The position numbers were made by a program, and so were the translations under genes. Below, piece after piece: positions 34,174-45,336 of a DNA stretch of 64,000 nucleotides. The stretch is from NCBI RefSeq assembly GCF_000420085.1, contig NZ_ATUG01000002.1, positions 1,612,001 through 1,676,000 of the forward strand. Reading direction: 5' to 3'. Under the pieces are notes generated by a model that did no database searches, was not told the origin of the DNA, and saw only the letters and a list, made by a program, of their open reading frames with translations. Position 1 is the stretch's first letter; every line of letters starts with the position of its first letter. The DNA is from Desulfospira joergensenii DSM 10085. GTDB taxonomy: Bacteria > Desulfobacterota > Desulfobacteria > Desulfobacterales > Desulfobacteraceae.

Positions 34174-36888
34174 ATGAGATATAGAGATCTGAAGATTGCG
34201 TGGAAACTGGCAATAGGTTTTGGAGGTCTGATTTTTTTGTTGATACTGACAGGATATTTTGGATTCAATGGCATCAGCAAAGTGAGCCATTCCCTTTTTG
34301 TCGTAGGTGATGAAGAAGCTCCGGTGGTGGATATGGCCATGGAAATGCAACTTGCCCTTTCAGCTGCCAGAACGTCAATGGACGAGTTCAAAAGTGCCAC
34401 CGCTGTTTTGGCAACGGATGATGAAAAGAGCCTGGGTAGGATTGAAAGGAATTATGAGAAGGCGATTAAGGATTTTGATACCTTTGCCGGGGCCATTCTT
34501 CAAGGGGCTATACTGGAGAGCGGAATAAAGGTTATTAAAACCGACAATAATGAACTTGCCGATTTGATCAAAAACGCCGGGGAAGTCCATGATAAAAAAT
34601 TCCAGGCTGCCGCCGATGAAATGATGCTGGATGGTAGAGAATTGTTAAAGGCCAAAACCAAATTGAACCGGGCCATGGTTGAGGCGGAAGATGTTTATGA
34701 AGAAGTCTTTAATGACGCCTCCGCAGTTGAAGAGATGATCTCATCGGAAATCAAGACTCGTTCGGTTTCTTCGGATATCGGTTCAAAGGCCAAAGCTATC
34801 CTTGATGAAGAAGTCCCCCTGGCCGATCTGGCCAATGAATTAAAAATCAGCATAGCACAGACACGCCTTGTTATGGAAGAGTATGTGCAGACCCAGGACA
34901 TTTCAAAACTCGCCGTCTTGGACAAGGAGTACAAGGCTTTTTTAAAACAGTTTGATGAGAATGTTATAGCTATTCTCAACGGAGGCACCCTAGAAGGCAG
35001 AACGATTATCGCTACAGATAATCGTTCAATAAAGGCCGCAGTAACTGAACTTGATGAAAATCACGCTCAGTTTCAAAAAAAGGCTGAGACTCTTATGTCC
35101 TCCCATCGAAACGCCATTTATCAGAGCATAAAAGCCAAAGAATCCATGGAGCGCCTTGTCACTTCCGGTGAAGAGGCTAACCACATGCTCGTTGACGTTG
35201 AAAAACTGGCCGGCGAAATAATGGCAACCGCTATAAATGAAGGCCGAACAGCAAAACGGACCGCCCTGATCATGATTATCTCGATTACGGTTATTTCTCT
35301 TATCATCGGTGTCTTTTCTGGGATGATCATATCCCGGAGTATTACCAAACCAATAAGTAAAATAGTCGGGATCGCCGAAGATATCGCTGAAGGTGATCTT
35401 GAGAAAGATATTGATATTGATCAAAAAGATGAAATCGGCGATCTGGCAAATGCCTTTCGAAGTATGAAAGATCGGATAAACAACGTTTCAAAAGAGACCA
35501 CAACCCTGATTCAAAAGATCCGTGACGGAAAGCTTGATAAACGGGGTAATGCGGATGAGTATAATGGAGGATGGAAGGATCTGGTAAATGGGGTAAATGA
35601 ACTGGTTGAGGCATTTGTTGCGCCGATAAATGTCACGGAGGAATATATTAGAAATATTTCCGTTGGAGACATGCCGGATAAAATTACAGATGACTACAAG
35701 GGAGATTTTAACCAGATCAAAAAGAATCTCAATATGCTGATAGATGCCACGAATGAGGTTACATCTGTTGCCGAAAAAATGGCTGAAGGAGACCTTGAGG
35801 TTGAAGTCAAGGAAAGATCGAAAAAAGACAGCCTCATGAAAGCATTGAACAGGATGATAAAAAATTTAAACGCGACCGTGAAAATCGCAGAAACGATGGC
35901 CGATGGTGACCTGACAGTCCAGGTGGACCTCCTTTCGGATAGAGATACCCTTGGACTCGCCCTGAATTCCATGGTGAATAAACTGGAAAGCGTTGTGGCG
36001 GATGTTAAGTTAAGCGCAGACAACGTGGCATCGGGAAGCCAGGAACTGAGCAGCACATCCGAGCAGATGTCCCAGGGAGCCACTGAACAGGCCGCTTCAG
36101 CAGAAGAGGCTTCATCCTCCATGGAAGAGATGGCTGCCAATATCAGACAAAACAGTGACAATGCCCAGGAGACCGAAAGCATTTCCACGAAGGCTGCAGA
36201 AGATGCTGAAAAAGGTGGCGACTCCGTGGGAAAAACAGTCGAAGCCATGAAACAGATTGCCGAGAAGATATCCATCATCGAAGAGATCGCCCGGCAGACA
36301 AATATGCTGGCCTTAAATGCGGCAATTGAGGCGGCCAGAGCCGGAGAACACGGAAAGGGCTTTGCTGTTGTGGCGGATGCGGTCAGAAAGTTGGCAGAAC
36401 GAAGTCAGACAGCGGCAGGGGAAATAAGCATATTGTCTACATCCAGTGTCGAGACAGCAGAAACCGCCGGGGAAATGCTCAACAAGATAGTTCCGGATAT
36501 TCGAAAAACAGCCGAGCTAGTACAGGAAATAAATGCGGCATCTTCTGAGCAAAATTCAGGGGCTGATCAAATCAACCAGGCTCTTATACAGCTTGATCAG
36601 GTCATTCAACAGAACGCTTCGGCATCTGAAGAGATGTCTTCCACATCAGAGGAACTTGCAGCCCAGGCAGAACAGCTAAAAGATAGCATATCCTTTTTCA
36701 AGACCAGTCTAAAGGAAGATAAATCCACCTCTATGATAAAAAACGAAAGCGATGATAATTTTGAGGTAGCCGGTAAAGTTCCACCGGTCCAAAAACAAGG
36801 AAAGCGTGACGCAACCGGAGTAATCCTTCAAATGGAAGAAGTCTCTTCTGAGGCAGATAAGCTCGATGTTGAATTTGAGAGATATTAA
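34174..36888 (+). CDS. Methyl-accepting chemotaxis protein, 904 aa, multi-HAMP
   Basis: TM1 is about 12-32 and TM2 about 363-387. The periplasmic domain of about 330 residues has two similar halves (46-150 and 212-310), each beginning DEE-P followed by [11 protein letters not shown]-like helices and ending with FQ-KAA/AET. This fits a bimodular helical (HBM-like) sensor. After the HAMP at 390-440, HAMP-like segments recur near 480-530, 525-572 and 566-612. The signalling domain has the conserved hairpin [40 protein letters not shown]. It ends in DVEFERY, without a canonical CheR-tethering pentapeptide. It probably signals to the CheA of this operon. Confidence 0.95.
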   Translation: MRYRDLKIAWKLAIGFGGLIFLLILTGYFGFNGISKVSHSLFVVGDEEAPVVDMAMEMQLALSAARTSMDEFKSATAVLATDDEKSLGRIERNYEKAIKDFDTFAGAILQGAILESGIKVIKTDNNELADLIKNAGEVHDKKFQAAADEMMLDGRELLKAKTKLNRAMVEAEDVYEEVFNDASAVEEMISSEIKTRSVSSDIGSKAKAILDEEVPLADLANELKISIAQTRLVMEEYVQTQDISKLAVLDKEYKAFLKQFDENVIAILNGGTLEGRTIIATDNRSIKAAVTELDENHAQFQKKAETLMSSHRNAIYQSIKAKESMERLVTSGEEANHMLVDVEKLAGEIMATAINEGRTAKRTALIMIISITVISLIIGVFSGMIISRSITKPISKIVGIAEDIAEGDLEKDIDIDQKDEIGDLANAFRSMKDRINNVSKETTTLIQKIRDGKLDKRGNADEYNGGWKDLVNGVNELVEAFVAPINVTEEYIRNISVGDMPDKITDDYKGDFNQIKKNLNMLIDATNEVTSVAEKMAEGDLEVEVKERSKKDSLMKALNRMIKNLNATVKIAETMADGDLTVQVDLLSDRDTLGLALNSMVNKLESVVADVKLSADNVASGSQELSSTSEQMSQGATEQAASAEEASSSMEEMAANIRQNSDNAQETESISTKAAEDAEKGGDSVGKTVEAMKQIAEKISIIEEIARQTNMLALNAAIEAARAGEHGKGFAVVADAVRKLAERSQTAAGEISILSTSSVETAETAGEMLNKIVPDIRKTAELVQEINAASSEQNSGADQINQALIQLDQVIQQNASASEEMSSTSEELAAQAEQLKDSISFFKTSLKEDKSTSMIKNESDDNFEVAGKVPPVQKQGKRDATGVILQMEEVSSEADKLDVEFERY

Positions 36889-36910
36889 ATAAAAAAAGGA
36901 AAATCAATAA

Positions 36911-39235
36911 ATGAAGTTTAAAAATTTGAAAATTGGGAAAAAACTGGCGATCGGTTTTGGAAGCCTTGTGTCTTTACTTGCTCTGACGGGATTTTTTGGT
37001 TTTAACGGCATCCGTACCGTGAGTCACTCGCTTTTTGTTGTTGGCGATGAAGAGGCTCCCCTGGCAGATATGGCAATGGAGATGAAGATATCTCTATGGG
37101 CTGCAAGGAACGCCATGGAGGAATACAAAAGCGCCACAGCCGTATTATCAACTGAGGATGAAGAGAGCCTGGGCCGAATTGAAAAGAACTACCAGCAATC
37201 CGTAAAAGACTACGATACATTCACGGAGGCTATTCTTAATGGTGCTACTATAGAGGGCGGCATAAAGGTAATTAAAACCAATAATGAAAAACTGGCCGGA
37301 CTCATCAGGCAGGCCGGGGAAATCCATGACACGAAATTCCAGGCGGCTGCCGATGAGATGATGGAAGAAGGAAGAGAACTGCTGAGAGAAAAGGCTGAAT
37401 TGAATCAGGCCATGGAAGATTTGGAAGGCATCTATGGTGAAGTTTATCAAAATTCATCAGGTATTGAAGAGATGATCTCAAAAGAGATCGGCAGGCGTGC
37501 GTCCACCTCAAACATAAGCATGGAAGCAAAGAAAATACTCGACGAAGAAGTCCCCCTGGCCGATCTGGCGAATGAGTTGAAAATCAGCATGGCCCAGACC
37601 CGGCTCAGTTTGGAAGAGTATGTGCAAACAAAGGATTTTTCAAAACTTGACACCCTTGAAAAGGAATACAAACTACACTTGAAACAGTTTGACGATAATG
37701 TTTCGGCTATTCTCAACGGCGGCATCATCGACGGCAGAAGAATAATTGCATCGGACAATCCGTCAATCCGAGATGCGATAAAGGGCATTGACAAGGATCA
37801 TACTGACTTTCAAAAACAGGCGGGCATTCTTATGAAAGCCCACCAGAAAACTTTGAGTCAGGCGGCTCGAGCCAAGGAATCCATGGAAAAGCTGGATCAT
37901 TTTGGTGAGGAAATGAGCGGGATGTTGGAAAAAGTTGAAGCTTTCACAGGTGAAGCGATGAACGCTGCCAAGGCTGAAGGCCGCAAGGCTAAAAATACGG
38001 CCACTACAGTAATCATCATAATTACCTTGGCCTCTCTTATTATCGGTATTATTATCGGAAATATCACATCACGAAGTATTACCAAACCGATCTCTGAGGG
38101 TGTAAATGTGGCTCAGCAACTCTCAAAGGGGATCCTGGTCGATGATATTAACACAAGCGGAGAAGATGAGACAGGTCAATTGCTTAAGGCGATGAATAAG
38201 ATGATTGAATCCCTTAAGGATACGGTCAAAGTTGCTGAAAAGATGGCCAAAGGAGACCTGAATGCCAAGGTGAACCTTCTTTCGGATCAGGATGTTCTTG
38301 GGAAAAGCCTTAACAGTATGATCGAAAAACTCAACAGTGTGGTATTGGATGTTAAATCCGCCGCAGACAACGTGGCATCAGGAAGCCAGGAACTCAGCTC
38401 CACCGCCGAGCAGATGTCTCAAGGGGCTACCGAGCAGGCTTCTTCAGCAGAGGAAGCCTCATCCTCCATGGAAGAGATGGCTGCCAATATCAGACAAAAC
38501 GCTGACAACTCTCAGCAGACTGAAAAAATTTCCACCCAGGCGGCAGAAGATGCTGAAAAAGGTGGCAAGACTGTGAAAGAAACAGTGGAAGCCATGAAGC
38601 AGATTGCCGAGAAGATATCCATTATCGAAGAAATCGCCCGGCAGACTAACATGCTTGCGTTAAATGCGGCAATTGAGGCAGCCAGAGCCGGGGAACACGG
38701 AAAGGGTTTTGCTGTTGTGGCGGATGCAGTAAGAAAGCTGGCAGAACGCAGTCAGACAGCGGCAGGGGAAATCAGCCTGCTATCGATATCCAGTGTCGAG
38801 ACAGCAGAAAACGCCGGAGAAATGCTCGACAAGATCGTCCCGGATATTCGGAAAACAGCCGAGCTTGTCCAGGAAATCAATGCTGCCTCCTCTGAGCAGA
38901 ACACCGGGGCTGATCAAATCAATCAGGCACTTGTACAACTCGATCAGGTCATTCAGCAGAACGCCTCGGCATCTGAAGAGATGTCTTCCACATCCGAGGA
39001 ACTTGCTGCCCAGGCAGAACAGCTAAAAGATAGCATCTCCTTTTTCAAAACCAATACAAAAGAAGATAAATCCTCCTCTATGATAAAAAGCGTACGTGAG
39101 GACAATCCTGAGGTATCAGGCAAAGTTCCACCGGGTAAGGAACAAGGAACGCGTGATTCAAACGGAGTAACCATCCAGATGGAAGAAATCTCTTCTGAAG
39201 CAGATAGGCTCGATGTTGAATTTGAGAAATATTAA
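36911..39235 (+). CDS. Methyl-accepting chemotaxis protein, 774 aa, tandem paralogue
   Basis: This protein is the paralogue of the preceding MCP: same bimodular periplasmic domain, TM1 about 13-32 and TM2 about 362-385, and near-identical signalling domain and DVEFEKY end. It is 130 residues shorter because most of the HAMP-like segments between first HAMP and signalling domain are missing. The sensor part has diverged more than the signalling part. This suggests duplication followed by change of ligand range, with exchange or constraint keeping the cytoplasmic part alike. It is the last gene of the chemotaxis operon. Confidence 0.95.
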   Translation: MKFKNLKIGKKLAIGFGSLVSLLALTGFFGFNGIRTVSHSLFVVGDEEAPLADMAMEMKISLWAARNAMEEYKSATAVLSTEDEESLGRIEKNYQQSVKDYDTFTEAILNGATIEGGIKVIKTNNEKLAGLIRQAGEIHDTKFQAAADEMMEEGRELLREKAELNQAMEDLEGIYGEVYQNSSGIEEMISKEIGRRASTSNISMEAKKILDEEVPLADLANELKISMAQTRLSLEEYVQTKDFSKLDTLEKEYKLHLKQFDDNVSAILNGGIIDGRRIIASDNPSIRDAIKGIDKDHTDFQKQAGILMKAHQKTLSQAARAKESMEKLDHFGEEMSGMLEKVEAFTGEAMNAAKAEGRKAKNTATTVIIIITLASLIIGIIIGNITSRSITKPISEGVNVAQQLSKGILVDDINTSGEDETGQLLKAMNKMIESLKDTVKVAEKMAKGDLNAKVNLLSDQDVLGKSLNSMIEKLNSVVLDVKSAADNVASGSQELSSTAEQMSQGATEQASSAEEASSSMEEMAANIRQNADNSQQTEKISTQAAEDAEKGGKTVKETVEAMKQIAEKISIIEEIARQTNMLALNAAIEAARAGEHGKGFAVVADAVRKLAERSQTAAGEISLLSISSVETAENAGEMLDKIVPDIRKTAELVQEINAASSEQNTGADQINQALVQLDQVIQQNASASEEMSSTSEELAAQAEQLKDSISFFKTNTKEDKSSSMIKSVREDNPEVSGKVPPGKEQGTRDSNGVTIQMEEISSEADRLDVEFEKY

Positions 39236-39308
39236 ATAAAAATGGAGGCCCATTAATATCCGGTTAGATATTTAGTGATATTATAGAAATTTATAACCCG
39301 TTGCTGCA

Positions 39309-39338
39309 CCCGGGCATGACGTGATGTCAGGGCCCGGG
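39309..39338. terminator. Hairpin between the chemotaxis operon and the converging gene
   Basis: CCCGGGC (39309-39315) pairs with GCCCGGG (39332-39338), with an inner TGAC/GTCA pair. T-rich sequence follows some 10-20 bases later on the plus strand, not directly. It lies between convergent genes and may end either transcript. Confidence 0.4.
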
Positions 39339-39378
39339 ATGCCGCCAATTTTAAGTTGTTTTCTTTTCGATCCCCGGG

Positions 39379-41313
39379 TCAGGGCAGCACAAGATCCATG
39401 ACCAGGGGCAGGTGATCCGAGGTCATCTGTGTATCCTCTTTTTTTAACCCGGTTTTTTCCAGTTCTTCTCTGGACAGGGTGAGGGTGTTCAGGACCCGGC
39501 CTTTGGCTCCTACCACGACAGCGTCGGTATAAAAGATGCGGTCGTACCGGATATGGGGCTTCCCGGTGCTGGAAGGCCAGGTGTGAATATTGCCGGAGAC
39601 CCTGTCGCCAGGAGCCAGGTCGGTCAGGTTGGAGCCGTCCCAGTCCGGTCTGATCGAGGGACCGAACAGATCTTCATCGGATATCTTTCCCGATTGAATG
39701 GTAAGCTCCGGTCCGGGGCTGCCCGTAAAATTAAAATCCCCCAGGATGACCACAGGGGTATTGACGGGAAGGTCGATATGGCCTCCGGCGGTTTTGATGT
39801 CCCGTATCCGGGAGATGAGGGCATCGGCGGACCGCTGGCGCTCCTTATTAAACTCCGGGGAATCGCAGCACTGCAGATGGATCCCCATCAGGTAAATGTC
39901 TTTTGTGAATCTGGAATCGGGCAGGTCGATCAGGGCCGTGGTAACCCCCCGGATACCGGACGGGGGAAGGGTGTCTTCAGCGGTCATGCTCAGGGGATAC
40001 CGGGAGGCGATCATATTCTGATAGATTCCGCTTTTCATTCCCCCGAAGAGATGCCAGGTGCGGCCCAGGATCTTTTCAAGCCTCTGGGCCAGCTTATTCC
40101 CCATTGGGGCGGTGAACTCCTGGAAGACCATGACATCCGGGGAAAGGTGGGAGAGAATCCTTTCAAAGGCCTTGTCCAGACCGGCATTGGATATGAAATT
40201 GCCGCTGAGGTTCCAGGTCAGGATCCTCAGGGTCCGGCCCGGGTTGTCCGGTGAATTTCCAGGTTTCCGGGTCCGGTCCTGCTTGTCCGGTAAGTCCCCG
40301 GTGGCGCGGGGCTCGATCAGGCCCTTTTTCTGCCCAGGGCGGTAAACATAAGCCGTGGATCCGGTCCAGAGAATCAATTCCCGGGTCAGGGGGTTGGCAA
40401 TTAAGCGGTATTCGCTGACTGCATTCTGCGTGTCCGGATCCATTCGGAACAGAGCTTCAGGGTCATGGATTTCCACCGGGATCCCCTCTTTTACGGCTCT
40501 TTCCAGGGCTGATTTCCGGATCAGGGCGGCAAAGTTGACATCCAGGCCTTCTCCGAATTTGTCACTGCCGCCCACGTGGAGGTTTCCAGAGGCGTCAAAG
40601 CCCAGGAAGCCTGCGGAAAGAATATCAACGATGAATGTTCCCTCCTTTTCAAAATTTAAAGGGGTGGCGTTTTTCCATGCCCGGTGCCATGCAGTGGAGG
40701 AAAATCGCTTGATGGTTCCCGTATGGCTGGGTCCCAGGCTCTCAAAGCCGTTTCCGGTATAGAGATTCCCTTTGCCGTCAAAGGCAATGCCTGCGGAGGC
40801 GCCGCCGATGCCGGAGATAAGAGTGGAGATTTCAGGGGCTTGGATGGAAGAATTCACGTTCAGAAGATATACTTGTGCATATCCTCCGAATTTCCCCGCG
40901 GTGACGGCCAGCAGGGAGTTGCCGGCCCAGGCAGCATCAAAATGGGGGAGAGAAAACCATCTGCCCTCCAGGCTCTTAAAATTAAAAATACCGATCCTTC
41001 CCTTGTTATTTCCTATAGCAAAATACCGGCCATCCGGGGAAATACGGAAAAAGGCCGGACCATAGGAACCGGTTTCAAGCCCCTTGACCGATCCCACGGC
41101 CTTGAATTCACAGGTTCCCGGGGCGGATTCGCTGAAAAGGTCATTTCCGGCCAGAACCAGAATCCGGCCATCGGGCAGTATATCCAACCCATTGGCTTTC
41201 CCGGGCAGGGTACAATCGGTTTCAAAGGTATAGGGGATAAAGTCTTCTGCTGAAACCGGGGCGGTCATGAGCCAGAGAATCAATAATGGCGTCAGACAGA
41301 ATCTATTTCCCAT
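39379..41313 (-). CDS. Secreted endonuclease/exonuclease/phosphatase-family protein with N-terminal beta-propeller-like domain
   Basis: The 644-residue protein has a signal peptide (about 1-23, cut near VSAED). Residues 25-330 contain repeated GLDILPDGRILVLAGN, FRISPDGRYFAIGN and GIAFDGKGNLYTGN blades, typical of a propeller. The C-terminal 250 residues are an EEP phosphodiesterase: ILTWNLSG, VFQEFTAP, VVILGDFNFTGSP, and TSDHLPLVMD. Substrates of the family include nucleic acids, phospholipids and inositol phosphates. I chose ATG 41313 because it starts the signal peptide and overlaps the stop of the preceding gene by 11 bp. Confidence 0.85.
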   Translation of the reverse strand: MGNRFCLTPLLILWLMTAPVSAEDFIPYTFETDCTLPGKANGLDILPDGRILVLAGNDLFSESAPGTCEFKAVGSVKGLETGSYGPAFFRISPDGRYFAIGNNKGRIGIFNFKSLEGRWFSLPHFDAAWAGNSLLAVTAGKFGGYAQVYLLNVNSSIQAPEISTLISGIGGASAGIAFDGKGNLYTGNGFESLGPSHTGTIKRFSSTAWHRAWKNATPLNFEKEGTFIVDILSAGFLGFDASGNLHVGGSDKFGEGLDVNFAALIRKSALERAVKEGIPVEIHDPEALFRMDPDTQNAVSEYRLIANPLTRELILWTGSTAYVYRPGQKKGLIEPRATGDLPDKQDRTRKPGNSPDNPGRTLRILTWNLSGNFISNAGLDKAFERILSHLSPDVMVFQEFTAPMGNKLAQRLEKILGRTWHLFGGMKSGIYQNMIASRYPLSMTAEDTLPPSGIRGVTTALIDLPDSRFTKDIYLMGIHLQCCDSPEFNKERQRSADALISRIRDIKTAGGHIDLPVNTPVVILGDFNFTGSPGPELTIQSGKISDEDLFGPSIRPDWDGSNLTDLAPGDRVSGNIHTWPSSTGKPHIRYDRIFYTDAVVVGAKGRVLNTLTLSREELEKTGLKKEDTQMTSDHLPLVMDLVLP

Positions 41314-41944
41314 GGAGAACCGCGTCCCGGACTTTTTCTGCTTTTGTGATCCGAACACCGATATTCTCCATTTCTTGTTTGCCCCTGGAGTAAAGGCCGG
41401 AAAGGGCATCCTCGACCAACACGATCTTAAAATCCCTTTCAGAGGCCTCATAGATGGATGCTCTCGGACAGTTGGGATAATTGCATCCGGTGAAGACAAG
41501 GGTATTGATGCCGTGTCCCTTCAGATACGGGTGAAGGGGGGTGTTGTAGAAGGCACCCCACCTGGGTTTATAGATGATGACCTCGTTGGGGCCGACATTT
41601 TGAACACCCCCTGCCAGAAGCAGTTCCGGCTCCAGGGCGATCCTGTTGTTAAACATCTCCGGAGCGGGCTCACAGCCCGGAGTTCCCTGGAGAAGAATTT
41701 CAGCCCCGTTTTCCACACCCTTTTTCCGGCAGAGTTCAACATTGCTTCCGTCTTTTTTATATATCCGGACAATGTGAATGATGGGCAGCTCTTTTTGGCG
41801 GTAGGCATCTAAAATCATTTTAATCTTGGGCAGGGCCAAAGAGGTCCCCGGAATCTCCAGGGGCTGGCCGTCCAGGGTGTCTTTCTGGGTGTCAATGGTG
41901 ATCACTGCCGAAGAAATGAAATCAGGTTCAATATATTTATCCAT
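41303..41944 (-). CDS. Isochorismatase-like cysteine hydrolase
   Basis: The 213-residue protein has the family features: VITIDTQKDTLD (catalytic Asp), YKPRWGAFYNTPLHPYLKGHGINTLVFTGCNYPNCPRASIYEA with the nucleophile Cys in GCNYPNCPRAS, and a C-terminal VEDALSGL. Relatives hydrolyse amides such as nicotinamide or N-carbamoyl compounds. The start ATG 41944 has AAGGAAA upstream. It overlaps the phosphodiesterase gene by 11 bp, so both form one unit. Substrate unknown. Confidence 0.88.
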   Translation of the reverse strand: MDKYIEPDFISSAVITIDTQKDTLDGQPLEIPGTSLALPKIKMILDAYRQKELPIIHIVRIYKKDGSNVELCRKKGVENGAEILLQGTPGCEPAPEMFNNRIALEPELLLAGGVQNVGPNEVIIYKPRWGAFYNTPLHPYLKGHGINTLVFTGCNYPNCPRASIYEASERDFKIVLVEDALSGLYSRGKQEMENIGVRITKAEKVRDAVLHGK

Positions 41945-42454
41945 GGGTTTCCTTTCATGTGTCATGAACGGCAAAAAAACAGCCGTCTGCGGATTAAGAC
42001 CTATTCAGTAAAATAGTTGCCTCTCTTCCGGTCTGGGACCCAGGCTCAGGATGCAGGAGTTTGAAACCATAATCAAGTCAAATTTTCCGTTGAGGGGAAG
42101 AATTGAAGATGGAAGTTTTCCAAAAAAACGAGCGGACAGGCCCAGGGCTATTTCTTTTATTGAAATATTTGGAGCTGCTTTTTAGGACAACCTCTCCGGG
42201 AGTGCCGGCAATCCGAAAATGAAGAGGGGGCGGGCAAAATCAAACGGGTGATATGTATCATGCTGTCTCATTATTTATGTTCAAAATGATACACTTTTTT
42301 CTCAAAAACAGTGTTTATTGGGTAAAAAATACCCTGGCCCATGTTTTGCAGAACTCATTGCGTCGGGTCTTGACGGGTACTGTCCATCCTTTGTCTGAAT
42401 GGGCGAACAGGGCAGCCGTGGAGACGGGTTTTAACTTTTTGAAAGGATTCTGAT
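41945..42454. other. Intergenic region before the CZB chemoreceptor
   Basis: No gene is supported in these 510 bases. A small open frame at 42253-42453 has no ribosome-binding site and an unconvincing sequence. TGTATCAT (42254-42261) and ATGATACA (42286-42293) form an 8-bp inverted repeat followed by a T-run (42295-42300). It may be a weak terminator or an operator. The MCP ATG at 42455 is preceded by AAAGGA. Confidence 0.5.
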
Positions 42455-44476
42455 ATGGGATGGAAAGATCTTGGCCTGAGGAACAAATTGTTTTTTGGAT
42501 TCGGAGCGGTACTGGTGCTGCTGGTCGCCATGGGTGTCTTTAGTTATAACCGGGTGGGCTCGGTGGCCAATGACGCCGAAGCCGTGATCCTGGGAAACCA
42601 GCTGGACAGTCTGCTGGCCCAGAAGGAGATTGATCATCTCAACTGGATCAGCCGGGTGAATCTGTTGTGGACAGATTCCCAAGTCAGCAGAATCAATGTT
42701 GAGACCGATGACCATGAATGCGGGTTTGGTCAGTGGCTTTACGGCCAGGGCCGCAAGGACCTGGAAGCGGCCTACCCGGACATGGCAGATTTGGTCGGGG
42801 AAATTGAAATCCCCCACCGCCGGCTCCATGCATCCATTGTTGAGATCAACCAGCTCATGTCAGACCATCCTGAGAGGGCTGCAGGGCTGGCGGAAGCCGG
42901 CAGGGTCCTGCACCGGAAAACCCTGCCCGCACTGACCCGGGTCCAGGAATTATTGAATCTTATCCGTGAATCAGCCCGTGACAGGATCATAACCAATGAA
43001 GCCATGATCGAAAACGCAAAGGACACCCGTTCCAGTGTTATTATGATGACCACGGGAGCCATAATCATTGGTGTAATCCTGGCCGTTCTGATTGCAGGCT
43101 CTGTCCAGAAGCCCATGGCCCGGGCAGCTGAATTTGCCGAGCAATTGGCCGGTGGGGACTTTACCCAGACCCTGCCCGTGAACCGGAAAGATGAAATCGG
43201 CCGGCTGGCCCAATCATTGAACCGTCTGGTATCCAACCTGGGCAGATTGTTCCGGGAGGTCAATAACGGCATTGTCACCCTGGATGCTTCTTCCACCGGG
43301 CTGGGTGCCATTTCAAGCCAGATGAACCAGGGCGCGGAGCAGACCTCAGGCAAGGCCCATACCGTGGCGGCCGCTGCCGAGGAGATGAGTGCCAATATGA
43401 ACAATGTGGCGGCGGCTAGTGAGCAGGCTGCCACCAATGTCGGTGTTTTGGCCGCTGCTGCAGAAGAGATGAACACCACGGTTCAGGAAATCGCCCATAA
43501 TTCGGAAAAGTCCCGCAGCATAACAGATGAAGCCGTTTCCCAGACAAAAAGCGCTACGATCAAAATGGATGAACTGGGAAAAGCCGCCGGAGATATCAGC
43601 CGGGTGGTGGAGGTGATTTCCGAAATATCGGATCAGACCAATCTGCTGGCGTTAAATGCCACCATCGAGGCTGCCAGGGCCGGTGAAGCCGGAAGGGGAT
43701 TTGCCGTGGTGGCCAATGAAATCAAGGAACTGGCCCGGCAGACCGCCAATGCCACCGTTGAAATAAAGCAGAAAATCACCGGCATCCAGTCCTCAACCAT
43801 GGATACGGTCGGCCAGATACAAAAGGTTGCCGACATTATTCACCAGGTCAATGAACTCAGCACCATGATTGCAACGGCAGTGGAGGAACAGTCCATTACC
43901 ACCCGGGAGATCGCCGGCAATGTCTCCCAGGCTGCCCAGGGGATACAGGAGGTCAATACCAATGTGGCGGGATGTTCCACAGTGGCCGGGGATATTTCAG
44001 AAGAGATCTCCCAGGTAAATCAGTCTGCCGATGAAATGGCTGCCAGCAGTTCCCAGGTCAATGTCAGTGCCCTGGACCTGCAGAAACTGGCCGGCCGGCT
44101 GACCCAGATTACCGGCCGGTTCAGGATAACGCCTGCTTCCTTTGATATCGGCTCCGTCAAGAGCGCCCATCTCCAATGGCGTTCCCGGCTGGAAGGGCTG
44201 CTCCACGGCCGGCAGGCTTTAAAGCCCGAAGAGGTGGCCAGCCACCATGAATGTGAATTCGGCAAATGGTATGACGGGCCCGGGGGACAGGCCATCAAGG
44301 ACACTCCCGCCTTTTCCGTGGTGGGGCAACACCATGAAAACGTCCACAGGCATGCCCGCCGGATCGTTGATTTATACCATGGAGGAGACAGCAGGAAAGC
44401 CGCCGGATTGATGGAATCCTTTGAAGCAGAACGGGAAAAGATGTTCCTGGCCCTGGATGAACTCTATCTGGCCTGA
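42455..44476 (+). CDS. Methyl-accepting chemotaxis protein with two CZB zinc-binding domains
   Basis: The 673-residue receptor has TM1 about 12-30 and TM2 about 193-213. Between them, residues 58-130 read as a CZB domain (H61, [15 protein letters not shown] with C89, HRRLH about 121-125). A HAMP (215-265) and MCP signalling domain ([36 protein letters not shown]) follow. A second CZB ends the protein (H572, [16 protein letters not shown] with C600, QHHENVHRH). CZB domains bind zinc through three His and one Cys and sense zinc or oxidants such as hypochlorite. Here one copy is periplasmic and one cytoplasmic. The gene is monocistronic. Confidence 0.93.
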   Translation: MGWKDLGLRNKLFFGFGAVLVLLVAMGVFSYNRVGSVANDAEAVILGNQLDSLLAQKEIDHLNWISRVNLLWTDSQVSRINVETDDHECGFGQWLYGQGRKDLEAAYPDMADLVGEIEIPHRRLHASIVEINQLMSDHPERAAGLAEAGRVLHRKTLPALTRVQELLNLIRESARDRIITNEAMIENAKDTRSSVIMMTTGAIIIGVILAVLIAGSVQKPMARAAEFAEQLAGGDFTQTLPVNRKDEIGRLAQSLNRLVSNLGRLFREVNNGIVTLDASSTGLGAISSQMNQGAEQTSGKAHTVAAAAEEMSANMNNVAAASEQAATNVGVLAAAAEEMNTTVQEIAHNSEKSRSITDEAVSQTKSATIKMDELGKAAGDISRVVEVISEISDQTNLLALNATIEAARAGEAGRGFAVVANEIKELARQTANATVEIKQKITGIQSSTMDTVGQIQKVADIIHQVNELSTMIATAVEEQSITTREIAGNVSQAAQGIQEVNTNVAGCSTVAGDISEEISQVNQSADEMAASSSQVNVSALDLQKLAGRLTQITGRFRITPASFDIGSVKSAHLQWRSRLEGLLHGRQALKPEEVASHHECEFGKWYDGPGGQAIKDTPAFSVVGQHHENVHRHARRIVDLYHGGDSRKAAGLMESFEAEREKMFLALDELYLA

Positions 44477-44592
44477 TACAGATTGCCTGGCCCCGGACCT
44501 TTGCCGGGCAGCTGGCGAACCTCCCGGTAAAGCAGGGGCAGAAGGAAAAAGATCTTTTGTGGAAAAATGAAAGCGCTTTTATGCCGGAATCA

Positions 44593-45336
44593 TCAATGGT
44601 CCTGCGCGTCTGAACAAAGGTCCGGGCCGGACTGAACCTCATAGTACTTGTTTACGGACATGCCCGCAAAAAGAGTTGCCCCGGGGCAGGGAACCACATA
44701 TTTTATCGGGAAATCAGCACCGATGATGTTGAAAAACTGAAGACAGGCGGAACAGATCCGGTTGGTTTTCCCGATGGAATAGGGAACAATCTCGTCCCCT
44801 GAATTCAGATAGTACTTCGGCCGGATGAAATTGGCATGATTGGCGCATTGTTCTTTAAACAATTCATCATAGGTGATTCCCCGGATCCCCATTATCTTTA
44901 ACCAGCGGTCCTGGAGATCGCTGTCCGTATGGCTGATATCCAGGAACTCCCTCGGGCATTGCTCATGAAAGGCCTTGGTGTGATAAAGCTCTTCTATTTG
45001 TTTTTTATCCTTTCCCGGCAGATTTTCAGGCTTGAATTTGATCTTTTTTATAATCGTTTCCGGCTTCAACTCAATCCCGTTTTCCAGAAGGGGTTCATTG
45101 CTGACCACAAGAAATTTCCCGGCAAATTTTGAAGAGCCATACCAGGACAACTGGCGCCGGCACAGGCTGAATTTGGCCCATGCCCCGGGCTCCACAAATC
45201 CATAGTCGATTTTGGAGGATAGGGGAAGGCAGACCGCTTTTTTGGCCCCTGCCAGGCAGATATTCTTTTCTTCAAGTTTGGTTTTGATTCTGTTAAAGGT
45301 TTCATGATCCATCCAGTATGTGAATTTGATGTACAT
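44593..45336 (-). CDS. Uncharacterised 247-residue protein
   Basis: I do not recognise a family. It has no signal peptide and no clear membrane helix. The C-terminal third holds RICSACLQFFNIIGADFPIKYVVPCPGATLFAGM, whose C-x2-C pair and later CPG suggest a metal or redox site. The middle is charged, with LDISHTDSDLQDRWLKIMGIRG. A ribosome-binding site (GGAG-like AAGGAGC) precedes ATG 45336. It converges on the CZB chemoreceptor gene and stands apart from the uptake operon by 620 bp. Confidence 0.7.
   Translation of the reverse strand: MYIKFTYWMDHETFNRIKTKLEEKNICLAGAKKAVCLPLSSKIDYGFVEPGAWAKFSLCRRQLSWYGSSKFAGKFLVVSNEPLLENGIELKPETIIKKIKFKPENLPGKDKKQIEELYHTKAFHEQCPREFLDISHTDSDLQDRWLKIMGIRGITYDELFKEQCANHANFIRPKYYLNSGDEIVPYSIGKTNRICSACLQFFNIIGADFPIKYVVPCPGATLFAGMSVNKYYEVQSGPDLCSDAQDH

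Noticed and set aside
42253-42453. 66-codon frame just before the CZB chemoreceptor
   Set aside because: No ribosome-binding site and it overlaps an inverted repeat; sequence looks random.
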